In this document: piece after piece, positions 9,611 through 18,192 of the stretch
Position numbering within the stretch: position 1 is the first letter of the stretch
Layout of the letters: the number at the start of each line of letters is the position of its first letter
Origin: Chryseobacterium aureum
Lineage (GTDB): Bacteria; Bacteroidota; Bacteroidia; Flavobacteriales; Weeksellaceae
Direction: 5' to 3'
NCBI RefSeq assembly: GCF_003971235.1
Contig: NZ_CP034661.1
Coordinates: 4,650,001-4,714,000 of the forward strand
Length of the DNA: 64,000 nucleotides
Notes under the pieces: model-generated
What the model was told of the DNA's origin: nothing
The model's database searches: none
The model's input: the letters and a program-made list of their open reading frames with translations, nothing else
Program-made: the position numbers and the translations under genes

Positions 9611-10972
9611 ATGGATAGCAAATTACAGGCACAAGAAAGCCAGCAGCAAGGGCAGCAGCAACACTCAGGGCAGCCGAAAGGCAACCCGCTTGCAGAGCTC
9701 AATAAAATAGGTGGTTTTGGCTTTGTTGAATCCGTTGTAGACGGTATCGCCAATATGAACCCAACAAGAAAGGCAAGAAAAGAAATCTTCCTGAATGACA
9801 GCAATAAAGCAGACGAAAGAAAAGAGCTTCTTCAGAAGATCAATCTTTGGGTAAACCTTTTAGAGGGAAATGAATCTGCAGATAAAATGGCCGATACGTG
9901 CAAAAGTAAAGCACAGCAGGCCGATCAGAACTTAAAAACAAACTTAAAAAATACACTGGATGCCGTTCGTCTGTTGGAAACCAACTACAGAACAGTAGCG
10001 CAATTCTACAAAAATACAGAATTGGACAAAGTGGATAACGTAAGTATCGTCAATGCAAGCCTTGAGCAGGTTTCAGATCTGGATAATCCTTTATTCATTG
10101 ATGCTATTGCAGAAGAGTTCAAAAACTATTATGACCGTCTTGACCTCAGAGACAACTACTCAATCCTTGCCATACCAGGATATTTAGGATCCAATAAAGT
10201 AATTGAGAAATGGGCAAAAATCTGTAACGAAAACAAAGTAATGATGGTTACAGACTTCGCCAACCTTGATAAACCGGATGACGTAGTAGACTTATTCCAT
10301 TCTGCAAACCTTACCGGAGGCGAGCTTCACAGAAGTAACGTGATTATGACGTGTAACTGGCTGGTAGGACGCGGTAAAGCAGAAGAAGTAGGGGAAGAGG
10401 AAAACGTAGAGCTTCCACCTTCCACTTCATTAGCCGGAAAAATCCACAAAACCCTGATGTCTCAGGTAGCAGCAGGTAAAAAACATGGTAACATCAACGA
10501 AGTAGACGCGGTAAAATTCGAATTGAAGAAAAGTGAAATTTCTCAGTTGGAAAAAATGGGTCTTGTACCTATGGTTAACGAATACGGAAAAATTATGGCC
10601 TTCTCTGCGAAGACATTGTTTACCGGAGACAATATCGGTCTTCAGACGTATTCTGTAGTTCGTGTGTTCGACTATGTAACCAAAGTATTGCTGGACTTCC
10701 TGAACAGAAGAGCCTTCGAAAACTGGAATGCCAAAAACGAAGACGATTTGAGAAGACAGATCGTAACCTTCCTGGACAATATCAAAGGACCGGACAAACT
10801 GATTGAAAAATTCAAAATTGTCCGTTTCGAGCAGGATAGAGTAAACAAAGACAGAGTATGGCTGGATATCCGTATGACCCCTTATTTCCCTACAAAAAGT
10901 TTCGTTATTAAATTAGACGGACACAAAGGAGATGATGGTAACGAATGGGATGCAGAATACACTCAGGAGTAA
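9611..10972 (+). CDS. tssC: T6SS contractile sheath large subunit TssC (subtype iii)
   Basis: The product is 453 residues. It opens with a Gln-rich disordered stretch (about 1-25), followed by the conserved VipB/TssC core with SNVIMTCNWLVGRGKAEE in the middle and a C-terminal part containing RAFENWNAKNEDDLRRQI. The partner tssB lies just upstream, and a terminator follows at 10997. It is the larger sheath subunit and carries the fold contracted and then recycled by the ClpV-type ATPase. The length fits the family. The Gln-rich N-terminus is typical of Bacteroidota members. Confidence 0.92.
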   Translation: MDSKLQAQESQQQGQQQHSGQPKGNPLAELNKIGGFGFVESVVDGIANMNPTRKARKEIFLNDSNKADERKELLQKINLWVNLLEGNESADKMADTCKSKAQQADQNLKTNLKNTLDAVRLLETNYRTVAQFYKNTELDKVDNVSIVNASLEQVSDLDNPLFIDAIAEEFKNYYDRLDLRDNYSILAIPGYLGSNKVIEKWAKICNENKVMMVTDFANLDKPDDVVDLFHSANLTGGELHRSNVIMTCNWLVGRGKAEEVGEEENVELPPSTSLAGKIHKTLMSQVAAGKKHGNINEVDAVKFELKKSEISQLEKMGLVPMVNEYGKIMAFSAKTLFTGDNIGLQTYSVVRVFDYVTKVLLDFLNRRAFENWNAKNEDDLRRQIVTFLDNIKGPDKLIEKFKIVRFEQDRVNKDRVWLDIRMTPYFPTKSFVIKLDGHKGDDGNEWDAEYTQE

Positions 10973-10996
10973 CATAAACATACTTTACATAACAAA

Positions 10997-11026
10997 AACC
11001 GATGCAATTTTACATCGGTTTTTTTT
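10997..11026 (+). terminator. Intrinsic terminator after tssC
   Basis: The stem AACCGATG/CATCGGTT with an 8-nt loop is followed by T8, starting 24 nt after the stop codon. Confidence 0.85.
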
Positions 11027-11038
11027 CAACCAACACCT

Positions 11039-11512
11039 ATGAAACTGAATATGAATAAAAAGCTTATCATTGGTCTGCCTGTAGTATTGATGATCGTTTT
11101 AGCAAGCTGTGAAAAAAAATACCAAAGCCCCGGAAGTTATGAAAATGATCTTTTCGCGCAGGAACGCCAGGAAGGAAAAGCCTACATCATGAATAAAGAG
11201 GAATGCTTTGACGGCAGTGAGCTCGTTATCGCAAGTGCAGATGTAAAGCTGGCAGACAGTTCTAAAGGCCGAGGGAAACCATTCTTTCTTTATAAAGTAG
11301 GATCCGGAAAAGTATTGAAAACCATAAGAGATTCCACTGTAGACATGCCCATGATGTTTTTATCCCAATACAAACTAAAGATCAGAAATAGTGATTCTAT
11401 GTATGTCTATCTGAAAAATCTGGAAGGCTATCGTTTCATAAGAAAAGACAGAAACCTAAATTATCAGTGGTTAAAAGCCGCTCCGGTATATTCTGTTAAA
11501 GATGGTAAATAA
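11039..11512 (+). CDS. Small lipoprotein downstream of tssBC (possible TssQ-like)
   Basis: This 157-residue protein has a type II signal sequence with lipobox VLASC (Cys about 24), so it is predicted to be lipidated. The mature part has no recognisable domain; it holds two internal Cys-free halves rich in Lys/Asp and ends with a YQWLKAAPVYSVKDGK tail. A terminator separates it from tssC, so it may have its own transcript. Bacteroidota T6SS loci include a lipoprotein named TssQ of similar size, so TssQ is a possible identity on position alone. I cannot recognise the family from sequence. Confidence 0.65.
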   Translation: MKLNMNKKLIIGLPVVLMIVLASCEKKYQSPGSYENDLFAQERQEGKAYIMNKEECFDGSELVIASADVKLADSSKGRGKPFFLYKVGSGKVLKTIRDSTVDMPMMFLSQYKLKIRNSDSMYVYLKNLEGYRFIRKDRNLNYQWLKAAPVYSVKDGK

Positions 11513-11516
11513 GTTT

Positions 11517-11524
11517 TATCTTTG
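11517..11524 (+). promoter_or_regulatory. -7 box upstream of mutY
   Basis: TATCTTTG matches TAnnTTTG and lies about 100 nt upstream of the mutY frame, immediately after the preceding stop codon. Confidence 0.45.
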
Positions 11525-11603
11525 CAGATACAAAATGCTTTGACTCCGCAATGCATAAGACAGTAAATAACATTCGTTTATTGAAAACGGTTGGTATTAG
11601 CAA

Positions 11604-11633
11604 TGTCATACTGAGCGAAGTTGAAGTATCTCA
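11604..11633. repeat. Dispersed repeat C overlapping the mutY 5' end
   Basis: TGTCATACTGAGCGAAGTTG and the following ATCTCAT match a short repeat common in Bacteroidota intergenic DNA. A relative (CCTGAGCGTAGTCGAAGG) lies at 22462-22489. This copy includes the TTG at 11621 that opens the longest mutY frame. Confidence 0.65.
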
Positions 11634-12688
11634 TAAAAGCAAAACAAAATTTTTTGGAGAAGGATAAACACAGTTCAGACTTTCTGCATATTGGCAGCAA
11701 AATCCTTGAATGGTATAAAATTAATGCAAGAGATCTGCCTTTCCGGCAGACAAAAGATCCCTATAAAATCTGGATCTGTGAAATTGTATTTCAGCAGACA
11801 AGGATCAATCAGGGACTGACTCACTACAATAACTTTATTAAAAGATTCCCTGACGTAAAAACGCTTGCAGAAGCCGAAGAAAATGAAGTGTTACTCTATT
11901 GGAAAGGATTAGGCTATTATTCAAGAGCCATCAATATTCATAAGGCTGCCCAACAGATTATGCATGATTATCAGGGTGTCTTTCCGGATCAGTACGAAGA
12001 AATTTTAAAGCTGAAAGGAGTGGGGAAGTATACCGCTGCGGCTGTTTCAAGCATATGCTTTGGTGGAAGAATGCCTGCTGTTGACGGAAATTTTTACCGT
12101 GTCCTGAGCCGTCTTTTTGCCGATGATTTTGATATTTCGAATTCAAAAGCATTTACCTATTTCTCTGAATTGGCCGCACTGGTAATGCCGGAAAACGTGG
12201 GAGATTTTAATCAGGCCATGATGGATATTGGCTCAGAAATCTGCAAACCCAAAAATCCGCTTTGTGGAGAATGTCCTGTAAATGAAGACTGTCTTGCATT
12301 TTCCATGCAGAATATTTCTGCTTATCCCGTAAAAACTAAAAAAGTAAAAGCAGAAGACCTTTCTCTGACTTATTATTTTGTTCACAGAAACGGACAGTTT
12401 CTCATCCGCCAGAGAAAAGATGACTTTATCTGGAAAAAATTATTTGAATTTCCCGAAGCCATTTCGCCGGATATGGAAGAATTCATTACAGGTTCAAAAA
12501 CAGTTAATCATAAACTGACGCACAAGAATTTAACCCTTGAAATATGGAATGTAAAAGTTACTTCTGAAAAGATATGGAAAGATTTTATCGCTGAAAATCA
12601 ATACGAGATAACAGATGTTGAAGGCTCTCATGAAAAATCGTTTCCGAAGCCCCTGGAAAATTACATTCAAAACGCTCTGAAAGACTGA
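11621..12688 (+). CDS. mutY: Adenine DNA glycosylase MutY
   Basis: MutY removes adenine mispaired with 8-oxoguanine. Visible features: the catalytic Glu region WICEIVFQQTR, the helix-hairpin-helix LKGVGKYTAAAV, the catalytic Asp in AVDGNFYRVL, the 4Fe-4S ligand set C-x6-C-x2-C-x5-C (CKPKNPLCGECPVNEDC), and a C-terminal Nudix-like 8-oxoG-recognition domain from about residue 235. Length is 355 from the first TTG. There is no ATG before the conserved core: an in-frame stop at 11612 leaves only TTG at 11621 (inside a dispersed repeat) or TTG at 11654 (then EKDKHSSDFLHIG). The second gives a length closer to what I expect. gldD follows after 44 bp. Confidence 0.95.
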   Translation: MKYLIKAKQNFLEKDKHSSDFLHIGSKILEWYKINARDLPFRQTKDPYKIWICEIVFQQTRINQGLTHYNNFIKRFPDVKTLAEAEENEVLLYWKGLGYYSRAINIHKAAQQIMHDYQGVFPDQYEEILKLKGVGKYTAAAVSSICFGGRMPAVDGNFYRVLSRLFADDFDISNSKAFTYFSELAALVMPENVGDFNQAMMDIGSEICKPKNPLCGECPVNEDCLAFSMQNISAYPVKTKKVKAEDLSLTYYFVHRNGQFLIRQRKDDFIWKKLFEFPEAISPDMEEFITGSKTVNHKLTHKNLTLEIWNVKVTSEKIWKDFIAENQYEITDVEGSHEKSFPKPLENYIQNALKD

Positions 12689-12720
12689 AATTTGTCTTCC
12701 GAAATCTGAAATCTAATTTG

Positions 12721-12728
12721 TACTTTTG
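12721..12728 (+). promoter_or_regulatory. -7 box directly before gldD
   Basis: TACTTTTG is a full match to TAnnTTTG and ends only four bases before the gldD ATG at 12733. If used, transcription would begin at or within a few bases of the start codon, giving a leaderless or nearly leaderless mRNA. Confidence 0.5.
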
Positions 12729-12732
12729 CAAA

Positions 12733-13290
12733 ATGATTAAAAAAGTCATTTTTATTTTTGTATCTCTGCTTCTAATTTCATGTGGAAAAGACCCTTCGCC
12801 GAAACCTTATGGAGAACTGCGTCTGGAATATCCCGCACCGAAATACCAAAAGTTTGAAAACAGCTGTGCCTATACCTTTGAATATTCGGACTTTGCTTCG
12901 ATTGCCACTGCAAAAAAACCTTGCTGGTTCTATCTCAATTATCCTAAAATGAAGGCCAAGCTTTTCGTTACCTATTACCCTATACAAAACGACTTTGCAG
13001 ATCACATCAAGGAAGCTGAAAAAATGGTATACGAACATACCATTAAAGCCAGTTCCATAGATACAAAATCCTTTGAATACCCTGAAAAGAAAGTATATGG
13101 AAATTTCTATGAGCTGAAAGGACAAAGTGCTTCCAACCTTCAGTTTTACGTGACAGACAGTACGAAACACTTCGTTACTGCTTATTTATACTTTAATACG
13201 AGGCCGAAACCGGACTCTCTTGCCCCTGCGGTAAACTATATCAAAAATGATATGAAACATCTGCTGGACACTTTTGAATGGAAAAAATAA
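12733..13290 (+). CDS. gldD: Gliding motility / T9SS-associated lipoprotein GldD
   Basis: The product is 185 residues from the ATG at 12733; an earlier start at 12718 only adds five residues ahead of the signal sequence. The lipobox LLISC places the lipidated Cys at about residue 17. The mature domain begins PKPYGELRLEYPAPKYQ, characteristic of GldD, with a compact mixed alpha/beta domain ending HLLDTFEWKK. GldD is needed for gliding and type IX secretion in Flavobacterium; non-gliding relatives keep it, presumably for protein secretion. gldE, its usual neighbour in Flavobacterium, is not next to it here. Confidence 0.88.
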   Translation: MIKKVIFIFVSLLLISCGKDPSPKPYGELRLEYPAPKYQKFENSCAYTFEYSDFASIATAKKPCWFYLNYPKMKAKLFVTYYPIQNDFADHIKEAEKMVYEHTIKASSIDTKSFEYPEKKVYGNFYELKGQSASNLQFYVTDSTKHFVTAYLYFNTRPKPDSLAPAVNYIKNDMKHLLDTFEWKK

Positions 13291-13317
13291 TTACTTTTAA
13301 TATACATTGAAAAATAT

Positions 13318-14241
13318 ATGAAACTTTTAGTTGTAGGAAGTGTTGCATTTGATGCAATTGAAACACCATTTGGTAAAACGGACAAAATTTTAGGAGGTGC
13401 AGCCACTTATATCGGAATTACCTCATCAATTTTAGGCGTTAAATCCGGAATTGTTTCTGTAGTAGGAGGAGACTTTCCACAAGAACATCTTGATATGTTC
13501 ACCAACAGAGATGTAAACATCGAAGGAATTGAAATTGTAAAAGAAGGGAAAACATTCTTCTGGTCCGGAAAATACCATAATGACCTGAATACAAGAGATA
13601 CTTTGGCTACAGAAGTTAACGTTCTGGAAAACTTTGATCCGAAAATTCCGGATTCAATGCAGGATGCCGAAATCTTATTACTTGGAAACCTACACCCCGG
13701 AGTTCAGCTGTCAGTGCTTGAAAAAATGAACAACCGTCCTAAGCTGGTTATCCTTGATACCATGAATTTCTGGATGGATTCTGCATGGGATATCTTAATG
13801 GATATGATTGCGAAGACTGACGTTATTACCATCAATGACGAGGAAGCAAGACAGCTTTCAGGAGAATATTCTTTAGTAAAAGCTGCGAAAAAGATCCACA
13901 CAATGGGTCCTGAGTACGTAATCATCAAAAAAGGAGAGCACGGAGCTTTACTTTTCCATGACAATAAAGTATTTGCAATCCCGGCACTTCCGTTAGAAGA
14001 TGTTTTCGACCCTACAGGAGCGGGGGATACCTTTGCAGGAGGTTTCGCAGCATATCTTGCTAAAAAAGGAAAGATTGATTTCGAAACCATGAAGTCTGCC
14101 CTTATCGTAGGATCCGCTATGGCTTCTTTCACTGTAGAGAAATTCGGAACAGAAAGAATAGAAGAAGTAAGTGAAGCAGATATGTTCAGCAGATTGAGAC
14201 AATTCAAAGAATTGACTACTTTTGATGTTGAACTGCAGTAA
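13318..14241 (+). CDS. PfkB-family sugar/nucleoside kinase
   Basis: This 307-residue protein has the ribokinase fold. The N-terminal region shows GSVAFDAIETP and the di-Gly LGGAATYIG; the C-terminal signature DPTGAGDTFAGGF (about 237-249) supplies the anion hole and catalytic Asp. It probably phosphorylates a sugar or nucleoside with ATP; the substrate is not evident. It follows gldD after 27 bp and precedes a PPIase gene with its own promoter. A minority of the family are adenosine kinases, and that is possible here. Confidence 0.87.
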   Translation: MKLLVVGSVAFDAIETPFGKTDKILGGAATYIGITSSILGVKSGIVSVVGGDFPQEHLDMFTNRDVNIEGIEIVKEGKTFFWSGKYHNDLNTRDTLATEVNVLENFDPKIPDSMQDAEILLLGNLHPGVQLSVLEKMNNRPKLVILDTMNFWMDSAWDILMDMIAKTDVITINDEEARQLSGEYSLVKAAKKIHTMGPEYVIIKKGEHGALLFHDNKVFAIPALPLEDVFDPTGAGDTFAGGFAAYLAKKGKIDFETMKSALIVGSAMASFTVEKFGTERIEEVSEADMFSRLRQFKELTTFDVELQ

Positions 14242-14275
14242 ATAAGTCTTTTTAAGAAATATTTATAATAAAAAA

Positions 14276-14307
14276 TTGAGTGAAATTCGTTAAGAATTCT
14301 AAATTTG
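14276..14307 (+). promoter_or_regulatory. Bacteroidota promoter for the SurA-like gene
   Basis: TTG at 14276-14278 and TAAATTTG at 14300-14307 are separated by 21 nt, and the -7 box lies 20 nt upstream of the ATG at 14328. Both elements and the spacing fit the consensus. Confidence 0.6.
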
Positions 14308-14327
14308 CAACTTGTTAAAATAGTAAA

Positions 14328-15695
14328 ATGACAAATAAACTAAAAATCACTTTTCTTCTTGGGATTTTCATCATGATTTTTTCGTCAAATATGATGAATG
14401 CCCAGCTAAAACAAGGAGATTTGGTGGATGGTATTTCAGCTGTGATCGGGGATGAGATTGTATTGGAATCTGATGTACTGGAGCAGATGAATTATGGTAA
14501 ACAGCAGGGCGCTGCCAATACAGACAAATGCGAATTCCTGGAAAACCTTATCAGCAATAAGCTTCTTGTATACGAAGCTAAAAAAGATACCTTAATTGAA
14601 AACCGCTCTGCAGCCATCAAAGAACAGGCTAATGCAAAATACCGCCAGATGCTTTCTCAGTTTCCGGATGAAAAAACAATGCTTGCTGCCTATAAGTTCA
14701 GAAATGCATACGAACTGAAAAATGCTATTGAAAAAATAGATACAGACCAGTATTACGGACAGGCAAAATACCAGAGAGTGACGGATAAAGCAGACGTAAC
14801 GCCTAATGAGGTAACTGATTTTTATAATATGTATAAAACACAGCTGCCACAGGTAAAAGATGAAGTTACCCTGGCTCAGATCATGATCTATCCTGCATTA
14901 ACCGAAGCACATAAACAAGAGCTGATCAACAGATTAAAGAAAATAAAGCAGGATATTGCCGGAGGGGAAACTTTTGAAAGCCAGGCAAGAATTTATTCTG
15001 AAGATGAAGGATCTGCGGCTAACGGAGGTTTATATAAAAATATTAACAAAGGACAGATGGTGAAGCCATTTGAAGCGGCAGCACTGAACCTTCAGGAAAA
15101 TGAAATCTCAGATCCTATAGAATCTGAATTCGGTTTTCATATTATCCAGTTATTGAAAAGATCAGGTAAAGTATATGATGCAAGACACATCTTGCTGAAA
15201 GCTACTCCTACTGATGATGAGATCAAAACGGCAAAAGCAAAATTAGACAGCATCAGAGGTCTTATCATAGATGGAAAAATGACATTCAAAGACGCTGCTT
15301 TTAAATTCTCAGATGATAAAAGAACAAAATTCAACGCCGGGATCATTCCGGGGGCAGACGGTTCTGATAAAATTGAAAGAGAAAGTATCCCGGGTACCAT
15401 CAGCTATGAATTAGCAGGATTAAACAAAGGAGATATCACCACAGCTTTTGAAGATGAAGAAAACAAGAGAAAGGAAATCAAGATCATTAAAATTGAAGAG
15501 GTAATTCCTTCTCACCAGATTACCCTGGAAACAGACTTCAGCAGAATCAAGCAGATGGCGCTGAACAAAAAGAAAAGCGAAATGGTAGAAAAGTTTGTCA
15601 ATTCTAAATTGCCAACCACTTTTATTTCAATCGACAAACGTTACGGCAGTTGTAACTTTAAGTCAAACTGGAACAAACAATCCATGGCAAAATAA
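14328..15695 (+). CDS. Periplasmic SurA-like peptidyl-prolyl isomerase
   Basis: This 455-residue protein has a signal peptide cut near MNAQ (about 24-26). The mature N-terminal domain begins DGISAVIGDEIVLESDVLEQM, the SurA chaperone start. Two parvulin (PpiC) domains follow: about 180-275 (VTLAQIMIYP, YSEDEGSAANGG, FGFHIIQL) and about 280-390 (DARHILLKATPTDDE, KFSDDKRTKFNAG). It should assist folding of outer-membrane proteins in the periplasm. It has its own promoter and a strong terminator. Overall architecture and length match SurA, though I leave the symbol blank because paralogues are common. Confidence 0.9.
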   Translation: MTNKLKITFLLGIFIMIFSSNMMNAQLKQGDLVDGISAVIGDEIVLESDVLEQMNYGKQQGAANTDKCEFLENLISNKLLVYEAKKDTLIENRSAAIKEQANAKYRQMLSQFPDEKTMLAAYKFRNAYELKNAIEKIDTDQYYGQAKYQRVTDKADVTPNEVTDFYNMYKTQLPQVKDEVTLAQIMIYPALTEAHKQELINRLKKIKQDIAGGETFESQARIYSEDEGSAANGGLYKNINKGQMVKPFEAAALNLQENEISDPIESEFGFHIIQLLKRSGKVYDARHILLKATPTDDEIKTAKAKLDSIRGLIIDGKMTFKDAAFKFSDDKRTKFNAGIIPGADGSDKIERESIPGTISYELAGLNKGDITTAFEDEENKRKEIKIIKIEEVIPSHQITLETDFSRIKQMALNKKKSEMVEKFVNSKLPTTFISIDKRYGSCNFKSNWNKQSMAK

Positions 15696-15704
15696 AATAA
15701 TAGA

Positions 15705-15733
15705 AACCTTCAGACCTTCTGAAGGTTTTTTTA
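15705..15733 (+). terminator. Intrinsic terminator after the SurA-like gene
   Basis: A stem AACCTTCAGA/TCTGAAGGTT with a CCT-type loop is followed by seven Ts, about 10 nt after the stop codon. Confidence 0.85.
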
Positions 15734-15761
15734 TTATCTTTTTTTATAAAAAACCAGGCAT

Positions 15762-16259
15762 ATGAATTCTACTGTTTACCTTGAAAAATTTCATCTTGCT
15801 GCCTCTGAAATTACCGGAGAAACACTCAGTAAATACAGACTGAAATTATCTGTTGATACCATTTTAGAATCTGTTGTCCTTAAAGTGTATAAACCGGAAT
15901 GGACCTCAAATCCTTTGTCGCCTTTAGAGGCCGAAGGACGGATTTTCTTTTCGGTTTGGGTAAATGATGAAACCATCCGGAAAAATAAGATTTATTATAA
16001 CATTCATGCCTTTCAATTAAGAGCTTTGAAAGACTATAAAATACCCGCCAGAGATTTTGCACAGATTTTTAGAGAAGAATTTTTAAAGCATAGGAGAGAC
16101 TGGCCTAATGTAAGCGTAGAGTATGGTCCGCTGACATTGATGCAGGGTTGGACAGAATTAAATATAGATCATATAGAAAAGGATGTCCATGAACTTGTTC
16201 AGCATTTTTTCAAAATAAGTTTTATAATGGACAGCATTTTAGAGCCGTATAAAAAATAA
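15762..16259 (+). CDS. Conserved hypothetical protein
   Basis: This 165-residue protein has no signal peptide and no membrane segment. It contains FFSVWVNDETIRKNKIYYNIHAF, LKDYKIPARDFAQIFREEF and VEYGPLTLMQGW, a mixed alpha/beta composition typical of a small cytoplasmic protein. I do not recognise the family. It stands alone between a terminator and the oxidoreductase gene. Confidence 0.7.
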   Translation: MNSTVYLEKFHLAASEITGETLSKYRLKLSVDTILESVVLKVYKPEWTSNPLSPLEAEGRIFFSVWVNDETIRKNKIYYNIHAFQLRALKDYKIPARDFAQIFREEFLKHRRDWPNVSVEYGPLTLMQGWTELNIDHIEKDVHELVQHFFKISFIMDSILEPYKK

Positions 16260-16331
16260 TAATGCAAGGTTTTCTGTATATTTTTTAATCATGAAAGGCT
16301 CTGGAAATGGTTGTTTTTACTATTTTTACGC

Positions 16332-17321
16332 ATGAGCAATTTTATAGATTTTAACGCTGCAAAAAAACTTCATGATATGGAAGCTACCCAAAATAGGATT
16401 TCAAACCTTTTTAATATTAAATATCCAATTATCCAGGCCGGAATGATCTGGCACTCCGGATGGAGGCTGGCTTCTGCTGTTTCCAACTGCGGTGGATTGG
16501 GGATTATAGGAGCAGGAAGCATGTATCCGGATATCTTAAGAGAAAATATTCAGAAATGTAAACGGGCAACGGATAAACCATTCGGAGTCAATGTACCGAT
16601 GCTGTATCCCAATATTGATGAAATTATTCAGATTATCCTTGAAGAAGGAGTGAAAATAGTATTTACATCTGCAGGAAACCCGAAGACCTATACAGAAACC
16701 CTTCAGAAAGAAGGCATAAAAGTAGCTCACGTTGTTTCCTCTACCAAATTTGCTGTAAAATGTGAAGATGCAGGAGTAGACGCCATTGTTGCAGAAGGTT
16801 TTGAAGCAGGAGGACACAACGGAAGAGACGAAACTACAACATTCTGCCTCATTCCGAATGTAAAGAAACATATTTCCAAACCATTAATTGCCGCTGGTGG
16901 AATTGCTCTGGGCTCACAGATCAAAGCTGCCATGATACTTGGAGCGGATGGTGTACAGATAGGATCCCGTTTTGCCGCTACTACGGAAGCAAGTGCCCAC
17001 GAAAACTGGAAAAAGAAAATCACAGAATTACAGGAAGGAGATACCCATCTTACTTTGAAAGAACTGGCGCCTGTAAGAATGGTTAAAAATAAATTCTTTA
17101 ATGAGCTGGAAGGTATCTATGTGAACGGAAGAAATAAAGAAGCCTTGATAGCCTCTTTAGGAAGAGCCAGAGCAAAACGCGGAATGTTTGAAGGGGATAT
17201 GGAAGACGGAGAACTGGAAATAGGCCAGGTTTCTGCGCTTATAGATGAAATCCTTCCGGTAGAAACGGTTTTCGGTCATTTACTCAAAGAATTTGAAGAA
17301 ACGAAAATGCCCGCTTTTTAA
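16332..17321 (+). CDS. NAD(P)H-dependent flavin oxidoreductase (nitronate monooxygenase / FabK-like)
   Basis: The product is 329 residues from the ATG at 16332; a second ATG at 16377 (MEATQNRISNLF) gives the usual family start and may be the real one, since TATTTTTA at 16321-16328 could be a -7 box. The TIM-barrel FMN protein shows FNIKYPIIQAGM at the N-terminus, GGLGIIGAGSM, and the flavin/substrate signature AEGFEAGGHNGRDETTTF with GGIALGSQIKAAMILGADGVQIGSRF. Members oxidise nitronates or act as enoyl-ACP reductase (FabK); sequence alone does not decide. The hydrolase gene at 17336 follows after 14 bp and is probably cotranscribed. Confidence 0.87.
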   Translation: MSNFIDFNAAKKLHDMEATQNRISNLFNIKYPIIQAGMIWHSGWRLASAVSNCGGLGIIGAGSMYPDILRENIQKCKRATDKPFGVNVPMLYPNIDEIIQIILEEGVKIVFTSAGNPKTYTETLQKEGIKVAHVVSSTKFAVKCEDAGVDAIVAEGFEAGGHNGRDETTTFCLIPNVKKHISKPLIAAGGIALGSQIKAAMILGADGVQIGSRFAATTEASAHENWKKKITELQEGDTHLTLKELAPVRMVKNKFFNELEGIYVNGRNKEALIASLGRARAKRGMFEGDMEDGELEIGQVSALIDEILPVETVFGHLLKEFEETKMPAF

Positions 17322-17335
17322 CTATACTTTTTTCA

Positions 17336-18106
17336 ATGGAAGGAAGAATAATTGAAGTAAAGGGAAAAAAATTATATACAGAATACTATAATCTGTTTGA
17401 AGACAGGCCCACCATTGTATTTCTCCATGATTCATTAGGTTCGGTACAGCTTTGGAGAGACTTCCCGGCCAGATTATCCGAAGCTGCACAGTGCAATATC
17501 CTGGCTTATGACCGTTTAGGGTATGGGAAATCATATCCCATGCTTACCCATGAGAGACCGGTACATTATATGGAGTTGGAAGCAGATCTCTTAAATGATC
17601 TACTGACCGAAATGAATATTAATAACGCAATTCTTTTCGGGCACAGTGATGGTGGAACAATAGCCTTGATAACTGCTGCAAAATATCCTGAAAGAGTAAA
17701 AGCGGTTATTTGTGAAGCAGGACATATTTTTGTGGAAGAGGTAACGTTAAAAGGAGTCTTTGAGGCATGGGATGCCTACAAAACTACCAATCTTGCAGAA
17801 CGCTTACAGAAATATCATGGAGATAAAGTAGAAATGCTGTTCAAAGCTTGGACAGAAACCTGGACGCGGGACGATTACAGAACATGGAATATTGAATACC
17901 TGCTGAAAGATATTACCGCTCCATTGTTATTTATCCAGGGAGAAGCTGACGAATACGGAACATTGGACCAGGTAGAAAAAGCGGTATCTCAGGTAAGTGG
18001 TTATGCTGAAAAATACATTATTCCCGGAATAGGACATACTCCTCATAAAGAAGCTCCAGAGATTATATTGAAGAAAGCCGCAGAATTTATCGGTAAATTT
18101 TTTTAA
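17336..18106 (+). CDS. Alpha/beta hydrolase
   Basis: This 256-residue cytoplasmic protein has the alpha/beta-hydrolase fold. The oxyanion region is FLHDSLGS (about 29-36), the nucleophile elbow GHSDGG (Ser about 103), the acid is likely in GEADEYG, and the His is in IPGIGHTPHKE (about 230). It should be an esterase- or lipase-like enzyme acting on a small ester or lactone. It sits 14 bp after the flavin oxidoreductase gene and the two may form a small detoxification or catabolic unit. The substrate is unknown. Confidence 0.86.
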   Translation: MEGRIIEVKGKKLYTEYYNLFEDRPTIVFLHDSLGSVQLWRDFPARLSEAAQCNILAYDRLGYGKSYPMLTHERPVHYMELEADLLNDLLTEMNINNAILFGHSDGGTIALITAAKYPERVKAVICEAGHIFVEEVTLKGVFEAWDAYKTTNLAERLQKYHGDKVEMLFKAWTETWTRDDYRTWNIEYLLKDITAPLLFIQGEADEYGTLDQVEKAVSQVSGYAEKYIIPGIGHTPHKEAPEIILKKAAEFIGKFF

Positions 18107-18132
18107 TACTAATGAGCGGTAACAATATTGAT

Positions 18133-18163
18133 AAGACATCTTGTAATCAGGATGTCTTTTTCA
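18133..18163 (+). terminator. Intrinsic terminator after the hydrolase gene
   Basis: A stem AAGACATC/GATGTCTT with a 10-nt loop is followed by a short T run at 18157-18161. Confidence 0.7.
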
Positions 18164-18192
18164 ATGGGAAAACTTAAAGATATACTGTTGAA

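Noticed and set aside
9604..9804. Cys-rich minus-strand frame within tssC (ESCs of the PxGCPECCCCPCC type)
   Set aside because: It is the antisense reading of the Gln-rich tssC N-terminus (CAG/CAA repeats give CTG/TTG, GCTGC on the other strand), not a real cysteine-rich peptide.
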